NCBI GenBank assembly: GCA_029938605.1
Contig: JAOZUO010000020.1
Location: 12,956-68,229, forward strand
From: Deltaproteobacteria bacterium
GTDB taxonomy: Bacteria > Myxococcota_A > Polyangia > HGW-17 > JAJRWW01
Length of the DNA: 55,274 nucleotides
Direction of reading: 5' to 3'
This document shows positions 45,547-54,437 of this stretch, one piece after another; position 1 is the first letter of the stretch, and the number at the start of each line of letters is the position of its first letter. The notes under the pieces are model-generated. The model ran no database searches. It worked only from the letters and a program-made list of their open reading frames with translations, and was not told where the DNA came from. The translations under genes and the position numbers were made by a program.

Positions 45547-46710
45547 CTACTCATCGTACCCTTCGAGGCTGTAGCTTTCGCAGCTCGTGGCGTCCCGCAC
45601 GACCTTGATGTAGATGTCGGAGCTGTCGTCCGATCCGCTGCAGTCGTTGTCCAGCTTGACGTGGGACGTGCTACAGCAGCCGTAGGGCGCGTTGGTCGGT
45701 CCGTCCGTGACCCAGGTGCCGTTGTCGCAACTCGAGGAGCTGGGCTCGGGATAGCCGTCGTCGCAGTCGAAGTAGATGCAGATCCTGTGGCCCCCGGGGT
45801 TGTTGGTGAACCGGGCCTCGGGGTAGATGAGCCCCCATATGGTGTCGCTGTCATGGTAGTAGAACCAGTCCTCGTCCCCGAGCTGGCTGAGCCGGGCGTT
45901 GGTCACGGTGAGGCTGCCGCCGTCGTCGTCAATGTTGCCCATGAAGTGGGCGTCGCCCGGCACGTCATTGGGCTCGAAGGCGTCGTCGGCGAAGTCGATG
46001 ATCTGGTCGCAGTTGTCGTCGGCGCCGTTGCAGATCTCCGACGCGCCGGGGTTTATGATCGGGTCGAAGTCATCGCAATCCTGGTCGAAGGGATAGCCGT
46101 CGTTGTCCTTGTCGTCGTCGCACAGGTCCCCCTGGGCGTCCCCGTCGAAGTCCTCCTGGTTGGGATTCGGCGTGTCCGGGCAGTTGTCAGCGCCGTCCGC
46201 CACGCCGTCGCCGTCGGTGTCGTCCTCGCAAAGATCGCCGATGCCATCCCCGTCCGCGTCCGCTTGATCCGGGTTCACGGTGAACTGGCAGTTGTCCGCC
46301 ACGTCATTGACGCCGTCCCCGTCGTCATCCATGTCGCAGGGGTCGCCGTCGCCGTCCTGATCAGAGTCCACCTGGTCGGGGTTGGTGATCCTCGGGCAGT
46401 TGTCCATCTGGTTGTCGACGCTGTCGCCGTCGATGTCGTCGTCGCACACGTCGCCGATGCCGTCACCGTCCAGGTCGGCCTGGTCGTTGTTCTGCCGCTC
46501 GGGGCAGTTGTCCGCCTCGTCGGGGACCCCGTCGCCGTCGGAGTCATTCACGCCGGCGTTGTTGTTGTTGTTGTTGTCGTTGGTGTTGGATCCGTCGTCG
46601 GAGATACCGGCGTCGTTATTGCTGTCCTGGCGGTCGCTGCCGGTTGCACAGCCCGCGCTGGTCCACTGGCACAGGGCGATGCATACGAGAAACAGGGTTG
46701 TCCGGGTCAT
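45547..46710 (-). CDS. Lipoprotein with thrombospondin type 3 and MopE-like calcium motifs
   Basis: A product of 387 residues; GGAG is 5 bp from the ATG. The signal ends W-T-S-A-G-C (lipobox). An Asn-rich linker precedes five to six TSP3 repeats (D-x-D-G-D-G-x-x-D, D-N-C-P) at about 55-195, calcium-binding in known proteins. Then comes D-Q-D-C-D-D-F-D-P-I-I-N-P-G-A-S-E-I-C-N-G, the metal-binding motif found in MopE-like and many myxobacterial proteins. The C-terminal 140 residues resemble a pre-peptidase-type beta domain with several Cys. A calcium-stabilised cell-surface protein is likely; enzymatic activity is not evident. Confidence 0.88.
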   Translation of the reverse strand: MTRTTLFLVCIALCQWTSAGCATGSDRQDSNNDAGISDDGSNTNDNNNNNNAGVNDSDGDGVPDEADNCPERQNNDQADLDGDGIGDVCDDDIDGDSVDNQMDNCPRITNPDQVDSDQDGDGDPCDMDDDGDGVNDVADNCQFTVNPDQADADGDGIGDLCEDDTDGDGVADGADNCPDTPNPNQEDFDGDAQGDLCDDDKDNDGYPFDQDCDDFDPIINPGASEICNGADDNCDQIIDFADDAFEPNDVPGDAHFMGNIDDDGGSLTVTNARLSQLGDEDWFYYHDSDTIWGLIYPEARFTNNPGGHRICIYFDCDDGYPEPSSSSCDNGTWVTDGPTNAPYGCCSTSHVKLDNDCSGSDDSSDIYIKVVRDATSCESYSLEGYDE

Positions 46711-46755
46711 GGTCGCTCCAATTCGGTCACAGGGTGGATTCTACCACGAACCCGC

Positions 46756-49176
46756 TCAATTTCCCGAGTCTGAGCCCGATCCCGAGCCCCAGGTCGAGGG
46801 CTGAGCGCCCATCGTCAGCGTGAGCGTGCCGCCGGCGACGATCTCATCGTGGGTGATCCACGTGCGATGAATGGCCGCTCCGTTCAGGGTCGCTGACTGG
46901 ATGTAGCGGTTGTCGGTGCTGTTGCCGGTGGCATCGATGACAAAGGTACCCCCGTCGTACCAGAGGGGATCGAGCGCAATGGTGACGCGGTTAAACACGG
47001 GGCTGACGATCTGGTAGGTGGTGTCGGCGGGAGTGACGGGGAAGATGCCCATGGCGGCCAACAGATACCACGCGCTGGTGGCGCCGGCGTCGTCGTTGCC
47101 CGGGAGCCCCCCCGGCTCCGCGGTGAAGTCGGTGGCCAGGGTTTGACGCACCACCTCCTGGGCGCGGTGGGGGGCGCCCGCGTAGTTGTACAGGAACGGA
47201 ACGTGAAAGCTCGGCTCATTGGAGGAGTCGAAGTGTCCGTCGGTGAAGAACTGGTCCAGCTTGGCGATGAAGCTCGCGTCGCCACCCACCGATGCGATGA
47301 GCCCATCGATGTCGTGGGGCACGAACCAGGTGTAGATCCAGGCGTTGGCCTCACAGTAGCCATTGCCGTCGCTGTTATCGGCCGGGTCAAAGGGCTCGAT
47401 CCAGGTGCCGTCTTCTTCCCGCGGCTGCATGAACCCCGTGTCCGGATTCCAGTGGTTCGCCCAGTATCCGGCCCGCGTCATGAACGTCTGATAGTCTGCC
47501 TCCTTGCCCATTCCCTGCGCCACCTGGGCGATGCACCAGTCGTTGTAGGCGTACTCAAGGGTCATCGACACAGACTGGGTCAGGTCACAGTCCTGGGACA
47601 CGAAGCCGTTCTCGATATATTCCGGTGGCGTTCCCAGGTTGAGATAACCACAGAGCGTCGGATAGGCCACCTCGAGGGTCTCCTCTACGGCGCTCTTGTG
47701 GATCGCCGCCCAGGCGTCGTTCAGGTCGTAGTCACGGAAGCCTTTGACATAGGCGTCGGCGATCATGGGAACCGCATGGTTGCCAATCATGACCCGGGAG
47801 TAGCCGGTGGCGTGCCAGGTGCATTTGGGTAGCCACCCCCCTTGCCGGTACAGATGCAGGTAGGAGCGGACAACGTCGTCGATGAGCTCGGGTTCGATGA
47901 GGGTCGCCAGTGGTCGAGAGGTGCGGAACGTGTCCCAGGCGCACCAGTCGTCGGTGTAGAAGCGACGTTGTGGCCAATGAAAGGTCTCGCCCACGCCATC
48001 GGCGCCGCTGAAGAAGTAGCCGTCCGCCTCCGTGTAGTCGGCGGGCGCGAAGTACGAGTGATACAGCGCCGTGTAGAAAACAGTCTTCTCCTCAGCGCTG
48101 CCACCCTCGATGTGGATCCGGTTCAATAGACAGTTCCAATGGGCCCGGGCCTCGGTGTGGACCGTGTCGAAGCTCCGCTCGCCGATCTCGCTTGCGAGAT
48201 TCCTTTGGGCCTGGTCCACGCTCACGAAGGAGATGCCCACCTGGACCTCGATCTGCTCTCGGGCGGTGGTTGCATACCCCGCCCAGGCGCCGATTCTTGC
48301 GCCCGACACGGTGCGGACGTCGGGCTGCAAAAGGGGGTCGGTGCTCCTGTTCTTAAACGTTCCAAAGGAGTCGAAGGGCCTACTGAAGCGGGCGTAGAAA
48401 TAGACGACGCTTTGACCGGTGGTCTTTTCGTCCTCGTCCATTATCAGGCCCAGCACCGGATGCACGTTGTACTCCCCGAAGCCCGAGATGATCCGGTCGC
48501 CTTCGATCTTCACCTCCCCGTCCCAGGATTCCCCCCTGGAGTGGCCCAGGTCGATGAGCACCCGGGCGGTGTCGCTCTGGGGGAAGGTGTACCGGTGGTA
48601 GCCGGCGTGTCCCGTGGCGGTGAGCTCGGCCACCACGTCATAGTCCAGGAGCCTCACCGAGTAGTACCCGGGGGACGCCTCCTCCTCGTCGTGAGAGAAG
48701 GTGGAGGCGTAGCCCTCCTCGGTGGTCAGTAGCGTAGCACCGGTGGTGGGAATGAACAGAATGTGACTGTACCCGTTGGACGCGCCGCCCGGCCCCTGCA
48801 GGTGGGTATGGCTGAACCCCTCGATCTTGTCGTTGCTGTGCTCGTAGGCGTCGACGCTGTTTTCGCCGGCGTTGGTATCGGGGCTCAGCTTCACCATGCC
48901 GTGCGGCACCAGCGCTCCGGGGACCACGTTGCCAGACCCCCTGGTGCCGATCATGGGATCCACGAAGGCGGCCAGGTCCTCGTCCCCTGGGCAAAAGACG
49001 ATGCGCTCGGGAGGCTCGTCAACCGACTCGTCGCATCCGGTAGCAGGGGAGGTGACGAGCATAATCGTCAGCACCAGAGACCATCCGCAGCCGAGGCAAA
49101 GACCACGGCGACGGTCACGGCGACGGTCACTGTCACGGCCCCCAAAGCGTATCCAACTCAGTAGATCGGTTCTCAT
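46756..49176 (-). CDS. GH92 alpha-mannosidase, exported lipoprotein
   Basis: A protein of 806 residues from M-R-T-D-L-L-S-W; an in-frame ATG at 49245 would overlap the next gene. After an Arg-rich stretch comes a signal ending S-P-A-T-G-C (lipobox). The GH92 core starts V-D-P-M-I-G-T-R-G-S-G-N-V-V-P-G-A and contains E-G-F-S-H-T-H-L-Q-G-P-G, E-A-N-A-W-I-Y-T-W-F-V-P-H-D, and G-N-D-D-A-G-A-T-S-A-W-Y-L-L-A-A-M-G, the family hallmarks. GH92 enzymes are calcium-dependent inverting exo-alpha-mannosidases acting on mannans or N-glycans. It ends in a G-S-G-S-G-S-D-S-G-N tail encoded by short repeats. It fits a role in feeding on fungal or other glycoproteins. Confidence 0.93.
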   Translation of the reverse strand: MRTDLLSWIRFGGRDSDRRRDRRRGLCLGCGWSLVLTIMLVTSPATGCDESVDEPPERIVFCPGDEDLAAFVDPMIGTRGSGNVVPGALVPHGMVKLSPDTNAGENSVDAYEHSNDKIEGFSHTHLQGPGGASNGYSHILFIPTTGATLLTTEEGYASTFSHDEEEASPGYYSVRLLDYDVVAELTATGHAGYHRYTFPQSDTARVLIDLGHSRGESWDGEVKIEGDRIISGFGEYNVHPVLGLIMDEDEKTTGQSVVYFYARFSRPFDSFGTFKNRSTDPLLQPDVRTVSGARIGAWAGYATTAREQIEVQVGISFVSVDQAQRNLASEIGERSFDTVHTEARAHWNCLLNRIHIEGGSAEEKTVFYTALYHSYFAPADYTEADGYFFSGADGVGETFHWPQRRFYTDDWCAWDTFRTSRPLATLIEPELIDDVVRSYLHLYRQGGWLPKCTWHATGYSRVMIGNHAVPMIADAYVKGFRDYDLNDAWAAIHKSAVEETLEVAYPTLCGYLNLGTPPEYIENGFVSQDCDLTQSVSMTLEYAYNDWCIAQVAQGMGKEADYQTFMTRAGYWANHWNPDTGFMQPREEDGTWIEPFDPADNSDGNGYCEANAWIYTWFVPHDIDGLIASVGGDASFIAKLDQFFTDGHFDSSNEPSFHVPFLYNYAGAPHRAQEVVRQTLATDFTAEPGGLPGNDDAGATSAWYLLAAMGIFPVTPADTTYQIVSPVFNRVTIALDPLWYDGGTFVIDATGNSTDNRYIQSATLNGAAIHRTWITHDEIVAGGTLTLTMGAQPSTWGSGSGSDSGN

Positions 49177-49201
49177 GACGCAAATTGCTCGCGGGGCTAT
49201 G

Positions 49202-49771
49202 TCAACGCTCCCAAAGCGATTTGAGGTCCAGCTCCACCGCGTCAAAGGGTTCCACGCACACCTTCTGCTCTCCCCGATGAGTCGCTACCAGGAACCAGCC
49301 TTGCTCCTGGAGCCGAAAGACCTCCAGGGTCTCGAGGAGTGGATCCAGCAGCCAAAGATGAGCCACCTCGAACCGAGCGTACAGGGGCATCTTGCCGGCG
49401 CGGTCATCGGCCTCGGTGGAGGGAGACAGCACCTCGCAGACCCAGTCCGGCGCCAGGGAGGTGGCCGCGGTATCTGGTAGCTCCGGCATCCGTTCCCTAC
49501 GCCAGCCAGCCAGGTCGGGCACCAACACATGCGCCTCGAGATGCAGCTCGGGCTCGTCCAGGATGATCCATCCTCCGGGACCATCAATTCCCCGATCAAA
49601 GGGCCGGCCCAGGTCCATGCCCAGCCGAGAGGCCGAGCGGGCGTGGCGCAGGGTCGGCCGAGGTGAGACCACCAACTCACCATCAATGATCTCCCCCACC
49701 AGATGCTCCGGAAGCGCCTCGATATCCGCGTACCTTGCCACCTTTTTACGCACCGATGCGGAGCTAGTCAT
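49202..49771 (-). CDS. Uma2-family (DUF820) putative nuclease
   Basis: A protein of 189 residues from M-T-S-S-A-S-V-R-K-K. It has the PD-(D/E)xK-like pattern of Uma2 proteins: Y-x-x-I-E-A-L-P near the start, G-E-I-I-D-G-E-L-V-V-S-P-R-P near 30, V-P-D-L-A-G-W, then V-C-E-V-L-S-P-S-T and D-R-A-G-K-M-P-L-Y. These are abundant in cyanobacteria and myxobacteria; the biochemical role is largely unknown, although the fold predicts endonuclease activity. It is cytoplasmic, and its place next to a GH92 gene is probably incidental. Confidence 0.88.
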   Translation of the reverse strand: MTSSASVRKKVARYADIEALPEHLVGEIIDGELVVSPRPTLRHARSASRLGMDLGRPFDRGIDGPGGWIILDEPELHLEAHVLVPDLAGWRRERMPELPDTAATSLAPDWVCEVLSPSTEADDRAGKMPLYARFEVAHLWLLDPLLETLEVFRLQEQGWFLVATHRGEQKVCVEPFDAVELDLKSLWER

Positions 49772-49856
49772 AGTGCCAGTGTACCACGCCAAAGAATCGC
49801 CACCTTCAGCACCCGGCACCCGGCTCACTGCAACCGGCCGGCGCGTCGAATCCGCT

Positions 49857-51458
49857 CTACTGCAGGTAGTACTGCTCGTTGCCCACCGTGTAGAAGCTCA
49901 GGGGCTGGGCCTGGTTCAGGTAGCTGGTTTCGAGCCACCCGTTGGTTCGATTGGTGGAGCTGATCTGTAGCTCGTCGTAGTGGCCCTCGTGGAAGTCTCC
50001 CCCGCCCTCGCCGGCCCGTCCACCCAACCAGAAGGCCTGGCTGTTCACGCTGCCGCCCGAGGGGACCGAGAGCACGGAGCCCAGGTTGTCGAGATGCAGC
50101 CTGATGTCGTTGCCGTCGTTTACAGCGCAAACGCGGTGCCAGACCTGGTCGTTGATGGTTTCCGAGGAGATGTTGTCGTCATCGCCACTTTCCAGGCCGG
50201 TCCACATGCCCAGGACTCCGTTGTTGGTGGTCATCCCGAAGTCGTCGGTGCCGTATCCCGCTATGGACTGACCGAACAGGGACGGGCGTTGCCAATAGGT
50301 GCCATCAGACCCGTTTTCGCTGGTGCTCACCCAGAGGCAGTAGGTGAAGTGATCGTGCCCACTGGTGGCCCCGGCGGGGATTTCCACATATTGGTTGGTG
50401 CCGTTGAGGGCCTGGCCCGGCCCCAGCTTCCCGCCTACGGTCAAGTCCCCGGAGAAGTTCCCCGCGGTGGCGTGGTTTCCGGACCCGCTGGAGTCTCCGA
50501 AGGGCGCGGATCCGTCCCCCACCAGGTGGTAGACCCCGGTGAACTGGCCATCCCAGACGTCGGGAGGGCTCTGCTGGTTCGTCGCGGCCGGGTTGCCATA
50601 GTACAAATACAGCAGGGTGTCGGTGGACGACGACAGCAGCGGTACGCTCACCCAGATCACCAGCGCCCCGGTGGTGGGGTTGTACACCTCGATCTCGTGA
50701 CTGAGCTTGGTGGTGCCGTCGTCGGCAGTGAACAGGAGGTCATCGCCGTTGCTCTGGGCCTGCGCCTGGAGCTGGGGGTCGGCGGGCTGGAGAATTGCCA
50801 CCGCGAAGTTGCTCTCGTCATCGACCACCCGGCTGGCGTGGATGGTGATGGTTTTGCGATAGAGCCAGGCGACGTCGTACCAGTCCGGCACGACGTCCAG
50901 GCAAGCGCTGACGTCGAAAGTGCAGTCTGTGTTGCAGTGAAGCGCGCCTCCATCGTGCTGCTGCGTGAGGCAGGTTTCGCCGCCGAGATCGTTCAGGTCG
51001 CAGTCCTCTCCGGAGTCTTGCGTACCGTCTCCGCAGAAGCTGCCCGAGCAGCCCTGGGTGTCAAAGGTGCACCCGTCGGAGCAGGCCAGCTGCCCGAAGT
51101 CGAACCCCAGACCCTCGCAGGTCTGGCCCCCCAGATCCGGTCCGTCGCACTCCTCCGGACTCTCCAGGAGGTCGTTTCCGCAGCTCTCCGGCTCCTCGCA
51201 AAGACTGACGTCGAAGATGCACTGATCCGTGCACGCCAGGGTGCCGCCGCCGAGGTAGTCCTGAGCCTCGCAGGTCTGGCCCCCCAGCTCTGAGCCGTCA
51301 CAGTCTTCGTCGACGTCCAGAATCCCGTTACCACAGGCGAGCGGGGGCTCTGGGACCGGGAGGCCACTCTTGTCGAATTGGCAGCCCGCCGCGCAAACCA
51401 TCACGCACAACACCGTGGTCTCCAGACACCCGCTACGCTTGCTACCGAGGAATCTCAT
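49857..51458 (-). CDS. Lipoprotein with Cys-rich repeats, DUF2341 and LamG domains
   Basis: A product of 533 residues; the ATG at 51458 has GGAGG 5 bp upstream, so longer in-frame starts are rejected. The signal ends V-C-A-A-G-C. Four Cys-rich units of the form C-G-N-G-x-x-D-x-x-E-D-C-D-G, L-G-G-Q-T-C, L-A-C-T-D-x-C-x-F-D (residues about 35-190) are typical of secreted myxobacterial proteins. DUF2341 follows (W-L-Y-R-K-T-I-T-I, about 200-320), then a LamG/concanavalin-like domain (Y-H-L, D-S-S-G-S-G-N-H-A-T, A-L-N-G-T-N-Q-Y-V-E-I, about 330-520). It probably binds surface or environmental glycans. Confidence 0.9.
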   Translation of the reverse strand: MRFLGSKRSGCLETTVLCVMVCAAGCQFDKSGLPVPEPPLACGNGILDVDEDCDGSELGGQTCEAQDYLGGGTLACTDQCIFDVSLCEEPESCGNDLLESPEECDGPDLGGQTCEGLGFDFGQLACSDGCTFDTQGCSGSFCGDGTQDSGEDCDLNDLGGETCLTQQHDGGALHCNTDCTFDVSACLDVVPDWYDVAWLYRKTITIHASRVVDDESNFAVAILQPADPQLQAQAQSNGDDLLFTADDGTTKLSHEIEVYNPTTGALVIWVSVPLLSSSTDTLLYLYYGNPAATNQQSPPDVWDGQFTGVYHLVGDGSAPFGDSSGSGNHATAGNFSGDLTVGGKLGPGQALNGTNQYVEIPAGATSGHDHFTYCLWVSTSENGSDGTYWQRPSLFGQSIAGYGTDDFGMTTNNGVLGMWTGLESGDDDNISSETINDQVWHRVCAVNDGNDIRLHLDNLGSVLSVPSGGSVNSQAFWLGGRAGEGGGDFHEGHYDELQISSTNRTNGWLETSYLNQAQPLSFYTVGNEQYYLQ

Positions 51459-51573
51459 AAAGCCTCCAGCGACCACCAGATTGTACCATGTGTACCAATC
51501 GAGTCGCCTGAAACTATCGGTGGGCCCCGTAGTAGTGACGATAGAAGGTGAGTCCATCCCGGGGCGGATTGGC

Positions 51574-52329
51574 TCACCTGGCCAGGCGGATGGACAGGGG
51601 GACCTCCAGGCCGTGGGCCTCCATGAGCTCCTTGTTGGCCAACAGATCGCGGGTGGCGCCCGTTCGGATCACCTGTCCGTCGTCCAGCAGCACGCAGTGC
51701 TGGCACAGGTCCAGAATCAGCTCCAGGTCGTGGGAGGCCACCAGCCGGGTGGGGAATTTGTGGAGCACCGTGATGAGGGCCCGGCGGGCCCGAGGGTCCA
51801 GGTCGTTGGTGGGCTCGTCTAAGGCCAGCACGTCGGGGCGCATGGCGAGCACCGTGGCCAGGGCGGCGGCCCGGCGCTCTCCACCGCTCAGCCGGTGGGG
51901 CTGCCGGGGCCGAAAGGAGGCGTTCAGCCCCACGGCCGCCAGGGCCTCGTCCACCCGGATCTGCACCTCGTCGGGGGCCAGGCCGAGGTTCAGGGGGCCG
52001 AAGGCCACGTCGTCGGCCAGGGTGGGCAAAAAGAGCTGATCGTCGGGCTGCTGGAAAACCAGGCCCACCCGCTGGCGGATACGGGCGACGGAGCGGCGGG
52101 TGACGGGTTCCCCAAAAACCCGCACTGCGTCGCTTACCAGGGCGCCTGCGGCGTAGGCGAGCAGGGTGGTCTTACCGGCGCCGTTGGGGCCGATCAGGCC
52201 CAGCCCCTCTCCCTGTTGGAGCTGCAGGCTCACACCACGTAGGGCCTTGGCGCCCGGACCTCCCTCGGGGTACCGGTGGGTGAGGTCCGTGATCTCGATG
52301 GCCAGGCAGTCGGGTGAAGCTTCAGCCAT
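51574..52329 (-). CDS. cbiO: Ni/Co ECF transporter ATPase CbiO/NikO
   Basis: A protein of 251 residues that powers an energy-coupling-factor importer. Walker A is G-P-N-G-A-G-K-T-T, the Q-loop is V-F-Q-Q-P-D-D-Q-L-F, the signature is L-S-G-G-E-R-R, and Walker B is V-L-A-L-D-E-P-T-N-D-L-D. The F-Q-Q-P-D-D-Q-L-F segment is characteristic of ECF-type ATPases. It is the last gene of the four-gene set and begins 6 bp after cbiQ. Metal choice (nickel or cobalt) cannot be settled from the ATPase. Confidence 0.94.
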   Translation of the reverse strand: MAEASPDCLAIEITDLTHRYPEGGPGAKALRGVSLQLQQGEGLGLIGPNGAGKTTLLAYAAGALVSDAVRVFGEPVTRRSVARIRQRVGLVFQQPDDQLFLPTLADDVAFGPLNLGLAPDEVQIRVDEALAAVGLNASFRPRQPHRLSGGERRAAALATVLAMRPDVLALDEPTNDLDPRARRALITVLHKFPTRLVASHDLELILDLCQHCVLLDDGQVIRTGATRDLLANKELMEAHGLEVPLSIRLAR

Positions 52330-52335
52330 GCCGCC

Positions 52336-53109
52336 TCAAGGGAGCGGGGCCCAGGGCACAGCGAAGCTCAGCGCCACGAAGCCCAGACAGGCTAGGAGTT
52401 GGATCGGCCCCAGTGGAGGCGCGGGGAGCTGCCGGACCTGTCCACCGTCATATCCACGGGCGAGCATGGCACGATGGATACGTTCGGCGCGGTCGAAGGA
52501 GCGCAGCATCAAGCTGCCGATCATCCCGCCCACCACCCGGACCTTGGCTCCGAGGGAGGCACCGGCGCCGCGCATGAGCCGGGCTCGATTCATGCGTTGG
52601 GCCTCGTCAGTGACGATCCACAGGGTGCGGGCCACGGCCCCGATGACGGCCAGAAATATCCGTGGTAGGCGGAAGAAGGCGAGGGCGTTCAACAGGGCAG
52701 GGGCCGAGGTGCGCACGGAGAGGGCCACCAGGGCCGCGGCGGCCAGCAAAGTTCTGACGCCGAGCTCCAGCGCCGCCTCCACCCCGGCCGAACCCACGGA
52801 GAGCTTCAGACTGCCCAGGGTCAACAGCCGCCAGGTGGTGTCGTTTTCGTCCGGCTTGCGCGTGAACATTATGAATAGGCCCATGGCGGCGGTCAGGCTG
52901 AGCACCGGCACCAGGCGAAGCCAGAAGGTCCGTCGCAGCCACACGCCGTCGGGGATCAGCGCGACGGCCAGCAGCCCTCCTAAGGCCGTGAGTCGCGGCC
53001 AAGAGGAGGAACCCTGGGGGATCAGGCCCAGGGCGAGTACGTAGCCCAAGGTGGCCAGGAGCTTGGGGCGGGCGTCCAGGCGACCGAGGTAGGTGGTCCC
53101 TGAGCTCAT
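52336..53109 (-). CDS. cbiQ: Ni/Co ECF transporter T-component CbiQ/NikQ
   Basis: An integral membrane protein of 257 residues with about five to six hydrophobic segments. The coupling helices carry R-A-x-L-M-R-G-A-G near residue 178 and the characteristic A-R-G motif in H-R-A-M-L-A-R-G-Y-D-G near 220, which contact the ATPase grooves. Its start overlaps the PDGLE gene stop by 4 bp. Confidence 0.93.
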   Translation of the reverse strand: MSSGTTYLGRLDARPKLLATLGYVLALGLIPQGSSSWPRLTALGGLLAVALIPDGVWLRRTFWLRLVPVLSLTAAMGLFIMFTRKPDENDTTWRLLTLGSLKLSVGSAGVEAALELGVRTLLAAAALVALSVRTSAPALLNALAFFRLPRIFLAVIGAVARTLWIVTDEAQRMNRARLMRGAGASLGAKVRVVGGMIGSLMLRSFDRAERIHRAMLARGYDGGQVRQLPAPPLGPIQLLACLGFVALSFAVPWAPLP

Positions 53110-53558
53110 GCTTCCGGGGTGCCGGGGTCTTCCGGTGCGCGGGGGTCTTCCGGTGCGCCGGGGGCTTCCGGTGCGCGGGGGGCGCCAGGTGCGCGGGGGG
53201 CGCCAGGTGCGACCGGGGAATCTGTTGGCTCCGATGGATCCACGCGGTGGTCCGAGGTGCGGCGTCTGCGGGCCAGGACCTTGCCGACGCCCAGCACGAG
53301 GCCGAAGGTCAACAGGACGCCGGCGAGGCCGGCCACGGTCCGGGCCACGGGTCTGCCCACGAATCTGCGTAGGGCGGAGACCTCGTAGTCGGGCATGGGA
53401 GCGGCGGCGGTGGTCTTCTCCTGGTGGGCGAAGCCCTGCTGGTGGGCGACGTGCTCGAGACCGTCGGGCTTGCTCGAGGCCAGGTGCGCGAGGCCCACGG
53501 CCAGCACGAGGGCCACGGCCGCCAGGGGCACCAGCCAGCGTAGGGCGCTGCGGGTCAC
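53106..53558 (-). CDS. PDGLE-domain component of Ni/Co importer (CbiN/NikN-like)
   Basis: A protein of 150 residues with an N-terminal membrane helix, then S-S-K-P-D-G-L-E-H-V-A and P-M-P-D-Y-E-V (the PDGLE domain), a second membrane helix near 82-100, and an R-R-R-R stop-transfer. The topology matches NikN proteins that assist the substrate-binding M subunit. The last 45 residues are an A-P-G-A-P-R-A-P-E low-complexity tail in the cytoplasm encoded by repetitive DNA. PDGLE proteins are most often linked with nickel importers, which supports nickel as substrate. Overlaps both neighbours by 4 bp. Confidence 0.88.
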   Translation of the reverse strand: MTRSALRWLVPLAAVALVLAVGLAHLASSKPDGLEHVAHQQGFAHQEKTTAAAPMPDYEVSALRRFVGRPVARTVAGLAGVLLTFGLVLGVGKVLARRRRTSDHRVDPSEPTDSPVAPGAPRAPGAPRAPEAPGAPEDPRAPEDPGTPEA

Positions 53559-54280
53559 TGGATCACCTTGGGGTCAACGGAATGGACCGCGGAGGGGGAG
53601 GCCATGACGGCGGTACCGGTGGCTCCCTTCGGAGTGGTCGTGTGGTTGGTCGTGTTTAGGGCGAGGAGCTGGGGCCGCACGCGCACCAGGTAGTGGAGCA
53701 CCGCCACGGTCACCGTGGCCTCAATGGCGCCGATGAACACATGGAAGCCCACCGCGGCCACGGTCACAGCACCCAGGGGTGCGGTACCCGAGACTCCCAG
53801 ATGCACCGCCGCCAGGGCCGCGCCGGCAATCGTGGCCAGCCAGGCGCCCAGTCCCGCGCCCGCATACAGGCCCCAGGTGCCAGGAACGAACCAACGGACC
53901 GCGCGATAGACGAGATAGCCTCCCAGGGTTCCCACCAGGCCCATGTTCAGAAAGTTGGCGCCAAATGCCAGGAGCCCGCCGTCAGCGAACAGGAGCGCCT
54001 GCAGCAGCAGCACCGAGGCGATCACCAGGGTGGCCACGGCGGGGCCGAGGGTAATGGCCAACAGGGTGCCTCCCATCAGGTGGCCGGAGATGCCGCCGGG
54101 CAGGGGCAGGTTGATCATCTGGGCCGCGAACACGAAGGCGCCCATTACTCCCATGAGCGGAACGGCCGACTCGTCGAGCTCCCGCCGGGCCTGGATGGTG
54201 GACCAGGTCAGAGCGCCCAGCGCCAAGACGTTGGAGGTGAGGAGCACGGGGGTCGAGAGCCAGCCGTCGGGGATATGCAT
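53555..54280 (-). CDS. cbiM: Ni/Co ECF transporter substrate-specific subunit CbiM/NikM
   Basis: A protein of 241 residues. The N-terminus must be M-H-I-P-D-G-W, because the amino group and His2 coordinate the metal in this family; this fixes the start at 54280 rather than the ATG 21 bp upstream. It has six to seven membrane segments and the conserved I-N-L-P-L-P-G-G-I-S-G-H-L-M-G-G with His for metal binding. First gene of the operon. Together with hypCDEF 38 kb away it implies nickel demand for a [NiFe] hydrogenase, although cobalt for cobamides is the alternative. Confidence 0.94.
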   Translation of the reverse strand: MHIPDGWLSTPVLLTSNVLALGALTWSTIQARRELDESAVPLMGVMGAFVFAAQMINLPLPGGISGHLMGGTLLAITLGPAVATLVIASVLLLQALLFADGGLLAFGANFLNMGLVGTLGGYLVYRAVRWFVPGTWGLYAGAGLGAWLATIAGAALAAVHLGVSGTAPLGAVTVAAVGFHVFIGAIEATVTVAVLHYLVRVRPQLLALNTTNHTTTPKGATGTAVMASPSAVHSVDPKVIQ

Positions 54281-54313
54281 CTCAAATTTCCTTACAAGCA
54301 CACAACTTCAATT

Positions 54314-54342
54314 TTCGTAACACCTCCCAGGGACTACGTCAA
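54314..54342 (-). promoter_or_regulatory. Possible cbiM promoter
   Basis: On the minus strand TTGACG (54342-54337) is followed after 17 bp by TACGAA (54319-54314), a weak -10. The predicted start near 54307 lies about 27 bp before the cbiM ATG. Confidence 0.35.
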
Positions 54343-54394
54343 CGGCAATGCTCAGCAAACTGTCCTCGATGCTCCTTTTGGATAGAAGAAGAAT

Positions 54395-54437
54395 CACACC
54401 CATCGGTGTGAAGAGATCTCCGGTGCGAAGAGATCTC
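54395..54437. promoter_or_regulatory. Palindrome and tandem 17-bp repeats upstream of the Ni/Co importer
   Basis: CACACC-catc-GGTGTG (54395-54410) is an inverted repeat. Its right arm begins the first of two tandem 17-mers, cggtgtgaagagatctc (54404-54420) and cggtgcgaagagatctc (54421-54437), which differ at one base. They lie about 115-157 bp upstream of the cbiM start and could bind a metal-responsive regulator. The sequence does not match the NikR consensus. Confidence 0.4.

Noticed and set aside
45661..46773. A 370-codon Val/Ala-rich plus-strand frame opposite the TSP3-repeat gene
   Set aside because: Its repetitive V-x-V-V-x pattern is the mirror of the D-G-D-G calcium repeats on the minus strand.
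51544..51576. Intrinsic terminator after cbiO (ggtgag...ctcacc hairpin)
   Set aside because: Only six bp pair cleanly, the loop is long, and no T tract follows on the minus strand.
54302..54400. Cobalamin riboswitch in front of cbiM
   Set aside because: I could not find the conserved B12-box-like core by eye. A covariance-model search would decide.
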